Shown here: piece by piece, positions 56,198-64,000 of the stretch | How positions within the stretch are numbered: position 1 is the first letter of the stretch | How the letters are laid out: each line of letters opens with the position of its first letter | DNA from: Ceratorhiza oryzae-sativae | Lineage: Eukaryota > Basidiomycota > Agaricomycetes > Cantharellales > Ceratobasidiaceae | DNA length: 64,000 bases | Assembly (NCBI GenBank): GCA_030998015.1 | Contig: JARWMV010000236.1 | Coordinates: 868,001-932,000 of the forward strand | Direction of reading: 5' to 3' | Translations under genes and position numbers: made by a program | Notes under the pieces: generated by a model | The model's input: the letters and a program-made list of their open reading frames with translations, nothing else | Told to the model about the DNA's origin: nothing | The model's database searches: none

Positions 56198-57151
56198 TTA
56201 TGCATATTCCCGAATAGCCTTGTTCACCTTTTCGGTGACCATCTCAGCAGTTTGGCTCTTCCCAAATGCGTCGACAAATTGGCCTCTAGGGTCCATTAGA
56301 TAGAAGAATATTGAGTGATCTACGAGATAGTCGTCGTCTTTGGATGCGTCAGGTGGAGTCGAGAAGTATACTCGGTAGGCTTTACATGTAGCCTTGACTT
56401 GGTCGTAGGTTCCGGTGAGGCCGATCAGGCGAGGGTGAAACTCTTTTACATATTTCTTGACTACCGGAACGCTATCTCTGGCCGGGTCGCATGAAATGAA
56501 AATCGGTTGGACAATCGGGCCATGCACAGCGTCTGTATGAATGTAAACTTCATGTCACAGAAAATACCCGGCGATCGTACCGATTGCATCGACAACCTCC
56601 CCCATTTTGTCTAGTTCTTCGGGACAAATATCTGGGCAACGTGTGAAGCCAAAGTAGATCAGACTCCATTTGTCCAGTATGTCGGCGTCAGTGAACGGAA
56701 CATTGTCGTGCGAGGTAAGTTGGAATGGAGCCCCGACCTTTGGGCGGCCAACCTTTGCGTCGGCTGCCTCACGACCTGCCACAAGCTTAGTACTCTGTGA
56801 GTAATATGCCTACGTGTGCGACCTACGTTTGCGCTCCTCCAGCCTTGCTTTCTCCGACGTAAAATAGTAGTATAAACCAACGCCCGTGGCCACAAATAGA
56901 GCGGCCGCTTTCCAAGAGAATACCTACACGCTCGTTAGACAAATGTCAAGTCTTTTGACAAGGGAGCACGCACTCACACCGACTGCAGCTCTATTTTTTG
57001 CATCGGATTCTGGCTGGGACGTACTCATGCGGCGCGTCGGCTCGGCTCTCGGGCATACTGGGAGTCTCGAAAGTGCAGCACGACGGGCTAGATTTAAAGT
57101 CAGTCCCCTTGGCGCAACACCGAGTCCTCGAGCGGCGACATAAGAAATCAT
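56198..57151 (-). CDS. SCO1: SCO1, mitochondrial copper chaperone for cytochrome c oxidase
   Basis: An inner-membrane thioredoxin-fold protein that delivers copper to the CuA site of Cox2. The N-terminus ([20 protein letters not shown]) is a presequence, followed by a TM segment ([20 protein letters not shown]). The copper site shows [20 protein letters not shown] (CxxxC) and the distal histidine in [20 protein letters not shown]. Other landmarks are [31 protein letters not shown] and [20 protein letters not shown]. About five exons, in frame. It ends IREYA. Convergent with NDUFB7, 118 bp apart. Confidence 0.95.
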
Positions 57152-57721
57152 TATAGGCAGGCACAGTTTCGAGTTTATGGATCTAGAGTGGCACATCTAT
57201 TACAAGCAGAGCCAAATATAATGATTGTTTACTTGGTCAAAGAACATACAATAAGTAATCTCCAGCGCAAATATTTCGATACTAGTTTGTCGACATCTAC
57301 CATAGCGTTATCTTTTTAGTTTTTAGTTTCAGAACCCTCCTATATAGAGTATAAACATCACGGTTGAAGGTGGCACCAAAATCGTGTTCAGCCCCTGAAC
57401 AACACGTGATTTAGTGGGCTTTGGCTCTGTCGGACTACGAGGCGCGCTCACTGGGCTATCGATACTGTTTTTCCTTGGTTACTGCTCTTTGTTGTATCAC
57501 TAATCACATAGGATAAAATCCAACACTCCAGCGTATGTTATGGCCTATTGAAAGAGTGCTTGGCGGTTAGAGTTAATTGAAGTTGATACCATCCATATTT
57601 GGTGCAGTCATCACCCTCGTTCTCTGCACTTCAAACTTAAGAGGAATATACAGCGTGGTACATTCGACGAGGTAATACTATTTATATACTTATTTTAATA
57701 GCTAACACCATCTTTTGTTAG
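57152..57721. other. Spacer upstream of SCO1 and of the 5-hmdU kinase-type gene
   Basis: 570 bp, AT-rich. CACGTGAT at 57403-57410 is the same octamer as in the GRC3/NDUFB7 spacer. A donor-like GAG|GTAATA at about 57672 and an acceptor (TTTTGTTAG) directly before the ATG at 57722 suggest a 5' leader or first coding exon in this spacer, but I cannot define it. Confidence 0.4.
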
Positions 57722-59250
57722 ATGGTGAAGTTGATGCTACTGGGAACCAAAACGCGGCACCACTTGAATGGTCCTTTAGACCAACTACCGGTGTTTCATC
57801 CAAAAGAGGAGGCAGATCCTGGCTTCAGATTTTCCGAGTCACCCGAAGGCGAGATTATCGAGGATTCACGAAGTCAGGTCGACAGCAACATCCAACTCAG
57901 GGTTCGGGCCAAATCGCCGTCAACAAACACCGAACTTGACACAATCTTGAGCTGAAGCCCAAAGTTAAAGCAGATTCTGGGCCTAATGTTCAGCGCAGGC
58001 GTAAGCTTGATTGTGTCGAGCTCCCACGGCTTCGACCGGCCTGGCGACGGGCATGGGAGAAGGAGCTGGCCAAGCAGCGTGCGAGCGAGCGCGATCGCAG
58101 GGCTGCACGCCGGGCTCTGCAGCTTCTGACTCCTGAGCCCTCTTCTCGTCCAACTACCCCTGAGTCTGACGTTGAAATTGTGCCCGCTCCAAGGCGGTAC
58201 GTTGTGATATCTGGGATACGACTGCCGGTGTCACCGATGCTTGACACTATGTTTTACTGGGTGTACGAGCGCCATCGACTATTTCTGAAGCGTCTTCAAG
58301 GATTACCTCCACCTTGGACAGACGACATGATCCTCCGGAAATACAGGTTTACCAACGTCTCTCGAACCTACGATCGTGCTACTCAATTTCTCATCCGGAG
58401 AGTCATTAACATTGGGGACCAAGATCACGAAGAGCTCTTTTTCCGGGTTGTTCTATTCAGGCTGTTCAACCGAATCAGCACATACGAATATCTTGAAAAG
58501 AACTGCGGACCATTGACTATCCAGAACTTTGACATAAAAGAATGGACTAGAGCTCTCTTGCGGCTTCGAGCGTCCAAAACCTCGCTCTACACAGCCGCCT
58601 ACCAAGTGAATTGGCCCGATTTTGGAGCCGAAACCGATAATAAACCAAGTCATCAGAAGCATTTCATTTTGATTAAGCATATGCTACGCGACAGGCTACC
58701 TGGCAAAATCCGGGCTTGCAAGACGCTGAAGAAGGCATTCGAGCACATTCGTGAGTATTCGAGCTTCGGTAACTTTACGAGCTACCAGTACGTTTGTATT
58801 TTTTGCTCAAAGTATCCGCCACTCACTCCGAACGAACGTCAGACTTGCGCTTGACTTGAATATGCTACCAAAGTCAACTATAACCAAGATGCTTGGGCGC
58901 CTGTCGGTCCCGGTTCGCGAAATGGATTGCTCAAGATGTTTGGGGAGGATGTAAGAGGAATCGAAACCGAGGCCATGCTATACTTGTTGTCCATTCAGGA
59001 TGAGCATTGGAGACGACTTGGTGTCGATATGGACACCCCGATTCACGGTCCGGGTCTCTGCCCTCCCAAAATAGGCCTGCCGGAGATCGAGCACGCTCTG
59101 TGTGAAGTGGACAAATACTCGCGTGAGCGACATCCCCAAATTCGGCTAAACAATAGTCGGGTTCCCAAGAGCATCAAGCACACTTTTGACGCCAATCGCG
59201 CTACTCAGCCTGTTACTTGCGACCTGCCGCTCAAATGGCAGAATCTGTGA
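57722..59250 (+). CDS. 5-hmdU DNA kinase helical-domain protein (DNA hypermodification family)
   Basis: The central domain matches the helical domain first described as alpha-glutamyl/putrescinyl-thymine pyrophosphorylase and later tied to phage 5-hydroxymethyl-dU DNA kinase. Key blocks: MLDTMFYWVYERHRLFLKRL with PPPWTDDMILRKYRFTNVSR, YDRATQFLIRR, ELFFRVVLFRLFNRISTYEY, SLYTAAYQVNWPD, GNFTSYQLALDLNMLPK and the loop AWAPVGPGSRNGLLKMFGED. N-terminal to it is a basic, probably coiled segment (PAWRRAWEKELAKQRASERD) joined across a 52-bp intron. C-terminal are ETEAMLYLLSIQDEHWRRLG and EIEHALCEVDKYSRERHP. The frame is interrupted once: AAG at 58871-58873 must be AAGG to join LDLNMLPK to VNYNQDAWAPVGPG. 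In phage the enzyme primes thymine hypermodification; the role in fungi is unknown. Confidence 0.75.
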
Positions 59251-60867
59251 TATATCTATCGGGTTATAATCGGTCCATCGTGCTTTTCTTTTTTTGTTTG
59301 GCTCTTATCCTATCCTATGTTGTTCCGTTACGATCTGTAATTTATGGGCATCCTCAACAAACACGCGCATATACCCATATTTTCTGGGATTTGGGGCCAA
59401 CTTTTGGCGTATAGGCCTCGCATGGAAACTCGACTCTACCCGATGTTGTGACTCCTACTAAGCTTTGTAGCACCATAATGGTACTAAGATTCACTGAAAC
59501 TGCGAAGTTCATTCATGCACAAAGGTACTCATAGACCATGTTACGACAACGAACCGGGTGCAACTCTCTAAGTAGATCTCGAATAAGTTTGCTGGTGTTT
59601 GGGCATGTCAATAGCAACCATTAGAACCAATGTTTTGCTAGAACGTCGTTGCTCTGCTTGGTGTGATGGGCTGATAGTGCTGATCTCGTTGGTTGGTTCC
59701 TGTCACGCTTGTATTTTTTTTTCCTTCACCGCCCCCCCCCGGTGCTCTAGCGCAAATACACGTATAAACAGGCTTTCGCTTCCACTGTTCACAAGGCCAC
59801 CATGCTAGCAATCGGGTTCGTTGCTCGTTTATATTTACAATGATTATAATTATACTCTAGGTATTACTGTAGGATCGATTGTCTGAGGCCAGAATTTCGT
59901 GCGCGGCGGGCTATGTTTGTGGCGTTTTTAATCAGTTGCGAAATTGAACCGAATTCTCCGCATCAAACTCTAGGGCTAATCATAAGGCCGAAGATGATCG
60001 ATATAATATATCTCCGGATGTCATTTTTCACATGGGCGCCAGATATGCGAGATTCGATGTGCGAAATTTTGTAATTAAATCGTGAAGGTTCACATTGGAA
60101 AGAAATTGCAAAGCAAAATTTCACCGAGGCGAGGGATTATTCAAGCGTATGGGCTTCCTGGCAATACAGACCCCTCCAAGAGGGATCGACGGTGACAGCC
60201 TGAGGGTGATTGGGGTCCGACGCGGGGAAGCGCAAACAGAGCGCGCCTACACGTGACGACTAAGCGCATCCAACCCTTGTGGCACCTTGTCTTGAAAGGG
60301 AAGGCAAATGAAATGGCTGCTTTGGATGGCTGTCTTCCACGTCAGAGTTGCGCACTCCTACGTCATACTGATAGAGCCTTGCTTCGAGGCTCTGGTTCGT
60401 GCGAGAGGGGCTCGGCAGATGTGGGACTCAAGGCGCGTGTTGATGTTCTGCGTTGTAGTTTTGGTGAGATGCCGTACGGGTTCCGTATCTTCCACGCCGA
60501 GAAGAAGTGATTACATTGACAGCGCAGCTAGTTTAGTGCGAGAACTATTGTCAAATAATGGATTTTGCTAAATTAAAGGCCCTGTTGAAACAGGTACGAA
60601 AAAGGATGGGTTAGCGGATCGTTCGAGCACAGTCCTTGGTTTGGCATGAGGCGTGTGATGCTTTTTACAGCGGCGAGAGGGAAGAGTGGAGCAGAAGCGT
60701 TGCGTGTTTTTGCGCGGAAAGTGTGCGGAGGGGGGCATGGCGTTGTTCGGAACGCGTACGGGGCCAAGAGTTGTCATTGGTTCGGAAAGGGCACTCGGAG
60801 TGGAATATATGCCCGATAGCGAGGCGTGGAGACTGCGGCGATTCGTGGTCGAGAACGTTGGGTCTAA
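59251..60867. other. Intergenic stretch, 1.6 kb
   Basis: AT-rich in the left half, with a run of C near 59733-59741. CACGTGAC lies at 60250-60257. Short frames only (for example 60253-60510). Part of 60.6-60.9 kb may be leader or first exon of the RhoGEF gene. Confidence 0.35.
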
Positions 60868-63800
60868 ATGGGCGCTAGAGACGCCGGGCGAGATATGAGG
60901 ACAGCGCAAGGCGCTCGGAACACAACGGCGAGATGGGTGTGCGCGCTGGGGAGATATAAATATGTGGATTTCACTGCGTGGGAGGCGGGCTTAATCTGGG
61001 GCTCGGGGGTACGCGCTGCGGTGGGCGCCAGATCGGGGAATGCGCTGCCGGTTCGGGTGCGCAATGCACGAGGCCAGCGGTTTGGCGTCATGATCGACGG
61101 CGGCAAGCGTGGTCCCTGGGGTCCCATCCTGGCCGGCCTTTGTGGAGAGCTACGACCACCAAGAGGCATGTCCTGGGCTGTCGCCGTCGTCCCTTACGAC
61201 GCCCGCGCTCCGTACGCAGCCTGCGCGCCAGGTCTGGCGCGCACGCTGCCGCCCGACTCCATCACCCCGCCCCCGACACCCCCGTCGCCGCCGCCGCCCG
61301 TCGTCTTCGGCCCGGTCGAGGTCGTCGCACCCACCCCCCGCCGCGTCCTCTCGCACGGGCACTCGCAGTCCGAGCCGTTTCCGCGCCCGAAGATATACTT
61401 TGGCCGCCGATGTTCCAGTCTCGACGACCTCAATGCCGACGAGGAGCTCCCAGCCCCGATGCCGTGCCCTGCACCTGTTGCATCGACTGCCCCGACAAAC
61501 CAACACTTGCACTTGCCGAGCTCATCGACACCGAGGCTGCGTACCTCGCCCACCTCCGCTCGCTCGTGCTCAACTACTTTGCTTATCTCCCTCCGTTGCC
61601 CTCCTCTGACCTCATCACCCTGGTCGCAACGCCGGCGCGCTCCTCGATCTCCATGTCCGCATCGCCGCTGACCTCGCGGCGAGCCCCAAGAGCAGGACTA
61701 TGTCTGCAGCGTACTCGAGGGCTGGGCACCCTACATGGCCACACTCTATGCCGATTTTTGTGCCGGCCACGATGCTGCGGCTGCCGTTTTGCGCCGAGCC
61801 CAGGAGCGGGATCCCCAGCTGTGGGCGACCTGGGAGCGCCAGCGTGCGCTGCTCACCCATCGGCGCAGCCACTCGCTTGACGACACCCCAGGCCCGGCCA
61901 GTCTCGCGCTCGGTTTCAGCGATTTGCTCATTATGCCTGTTCAACGGGTGTGCAAATACCATTTGCTCGTTTCCGCTATGCGGGGCCCCCACGGCCGCGA
62001 TCCCGACGAACGCGCGATCATGAACTGCGTCAACGCCATGAACGGCGTTGCGGCTCGAGTCGATGAAGCTCAGCGCATCCGTGAAGCCGAGCATCGAGCA
62101 CGTCTCGTCCTCGAACGCATGGACCCCGCATCGGTAAGTCGGTTGCTCTTTACGTGTGCTCAGCAATCGATGAATGTAATCTATCATAGGGACTCGACCT
62201 GGCCCATCTGGCCCGGCTTGGCCCTTGCCTGCTCATCGGCTCGCTCGACGTATGCTATTACACCTCGTCCAGGCCTGCCCCCGTTGCACTCCATTCGTAT
62301 GCGTCACAAATCACTCTATCGAGCCTCGCAACTCCCGGGCCCTCGCCACACCCTCTCCCCTCGACTGTCCCCTTTCCGCAATCGCAATCGCAAACCCCGA
62401 CGACACCGCACCCGCTGTCCAATTCCCAGAAGCCCCTCAAGGTTCGGCACCTCGCCGCCTTTCTCTGGCCCGGCTATCTCGTTCTGTGCAAGGTCAATGC
62501 CAAGCGGAGTCGATATGAGCCTAAACATTGGTTTATTCTCAAGCAAGCCGCAGGCCCTGCTCCGGCTACCGACGGTGATCACACGGACCCGGACGCGTCC
62601 ATGCAGACGGAAGATATGTCCTTTGATGCGGCTAGACAACAACAATGGCTGCAACCACCACCGATGACCCACGTTGATGTTTCGCCTGCGAGCACCGTAT
62701 TCACACACGGGGTGCGCATCGCTTTTGCGAAACACGTGTTCGAGCTGGGTGCGTCGTGCGCGGAGGAACGGGACGTCTGGCTCAATGCGGTCGCTGGCGC
62801 ACGAGAGGTTGAAAAGGAGGGAAGCATCCGGAGTGCGGGCGGCGCAAACGTCTCGAGGTCCCGTTCGGCAGTAACGACTAGCTCTGGAACTGATGGGCTG
62901 GAACTCGTGAGGACTCGAAGCGAGGGTGGGCGCGGTAGAAGCAGGAGCCGCAGTCGACCGCCGCGCGACAAGGCTGCTCCGATAGGAATCGCCGAGCGGG
63001 TTGAAAACGCCTTTTTGCGGGATCGTCAGAGCGAATCGAGCGCGGGCGCAAGCCCTGTGAGCGTGAACGCGAGCCTGCACGGGGCTGGAGCTAACGTAAC
63101 TCGCAACGTGAGCGGGGGAAGCAGCATCGGAGGACGACTGCCGGTACGAGTTGCGGCCACGGCCGGGCCTGGAGGCACGATTAGGGGAGCGCCGGGCGCA
63201 GAAGCCAGGCCAATCGGCATGGTCGATGGTCGCCCTTTGGCTGGCTCCGCTGGGCAGGCCTCTAATTCAATCAACGGGCACAGCCAAACGCTCGGCGTGA
63301 CGAGTGGTGCAAACGTCGCAAGGACGAATAGTTCCAGCACCAGCGGAACTGGATCGTATCCGCCATCACCTGTCATGGCCACGCATTCACTACAGGTACG
63401 TGTTTTTTGGGTTGACGCCACTCTTCGGCGTGGGCTGGCTAAATGTTTGATCACAACTAATACAATACATTATAGATTCAGCCCGCGCAGGTTGCAACAC
63501 AACCCCAATCCCAGTCCCAACCCCAATCACAATCCCACTCTCAACCTCAATCACACCCTCAGCTCACCCTTCAGACTCAGCTCCTGCCCGTCTCGATCGT
63601 GGTACACCGGCCGAGCGCGAACGTCCGAGAGATGGTTGATCGTGCAATTTCGGACATCATTTCGTGGCCATGTACGGAGGCGCGGATGAAGGGTGCCCGA
63701 CGCGGTCCGTTGTTTGCTGTGCCCGAAGACACTGGTGCCGGGCCCAAGTCTGCTGGAACAGCATTGGCGAGCAGCAGTGTGGGCAGCGTGATGGGCAAAG

Positions 63801-64000
63801 TCCGCCCGAGGCGAACGAGCAGCGCGCTGGTCGGTCGACACAAGTCGATTTTAGACGCTGCCCTCCCAAGCAAGGACAAGGACAAAGAGAAGGACAAAGA
63901 GAAGGAAAAGGACAAGGAGAAGAAGAAAGTCCGCCCATCGTCTGAGGGCTTGGTCATCGAGGCAAAGAAGGATGCTTCTGCTGCCGCCGCTGCTGGGGGA
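60868..64000 (+). CDS. Rho guanine-nucleotide exchange factor (DH-PH), runs off the right edge
   Basis: The DH domain is identified by LAELIDTEAAYLAHLRSLVL, RNAGALLDLHVRIAADLAAS, SVLEGWAPYMATLYADFCAG and the helix signature LLIMPVQRVCKYHLLVSAM with NAMNGVAARVDEAQRIREAE after it. A PH-like domain follows (VRHLAAFLWPGYLVLCKVNA, RYEPKHWFIL, VRIAFAKHVFELGASCAEER DVWL). The rest is low complexity: Ser/Arg linker, a Gln/Pro/Ser tract (63480-63570) and a Lys/Asp/Glu tract (63870-63930). It would activate Rho/Cdc42 in polarity. In the DH domain the frame must gain one base at three C-rich places (61449-61451, 61624-61625, 61684-61687). The N-terminus is uncertain; starts at 60868 and 61168 are in the same frame, and a proline-rich stretch (PPTPPSPPPPVVF) follows. 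Confidence 0.72.

Overview
The window is nuclear DNA of a filamentous basidiomycete. Nearly every gene is split by many GT-AG introns of about 45-65 bp with clear branch points (CTAAC/CTGAC type), and the products are ordinary fungal housekeeping proteins. Two copies and one relic of an F-box plus CxxC-finger family resemble the F-box expansion I associate with Rhizoctonia/Ceratobasidium (Agaricomycetes). That genus-level placement is inference; no rRNA or other marker is present.

Layout, left to right. 1-9.2 kb: 3' part of a gamma-glutamyltranspeptidase, a mitochondrial acyl-CoA dehydrogenase, a secreted Ish1/Msc1-type stress protein and an aldo-keto reductase (AKR1). 9.5-13.6 kb: a small unknown gene divergent from a large FG-repeat protein with an N-terminal membrane segment. 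14.8-21.7 kb: five genes on the plus strand: a small dsRBD-like protein, EMG1/NEP1, SEC14, RPN10 and uracil phosphoribosyltransferase. 22.7-27.3 kb: a second AKR (AKR2) and a truncated AKR paralog (AKR3) that has lost all four catalytic residues. 27.5-43.1 kb: F-box gene A, cytosolic Asp-tRNA synthetase, CTR9 (Paf1 complex), TSR2, COA1 and a very large PPR protein. 45.7-50.7 kb: F-box gene B with a decayed copy just downstream, and ARL2. 51.7-57.2 kb: omega-type GST, GRC3/NOL9, NDUFB7 and SCO1. 57.7-64 kb: a 5-hmdU DNA kinase helical-domain protein (DNA hypermodification family) and a DH-PH RhoGEF that runs off the right edge.

Functional themes are ribosome biogenesis (EMG1, TSR2, GRC3), mitochondrial respiration (COA1, SCO1, NDUFB7, PPR), ubiquitin/proteasome (RPN10, F-box) and redox/detoxification (GGT, AKRs, GST). 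Four divergent pairs have their start codons only 91-94 bp apart. A Cbf1/USF-like CACGTGAY box recurs in gene-start spacers. The most unusual items are the DNA-hypermodification-type gene, the membrane FG nucleoporin-like protein, the catalytically dead AKR, a set of 15-19 nt microexons and several GC-AG introns.

Caution: in six genes the conserved protein frame can only be followed if one base is missing from a short run, usually of G or C (about ten sites, all losses). This looks more like base under-calling in the assembly than decay, so I annotate these as genes and give the sites. All exon structures are my reading by eye and none has transcript support.
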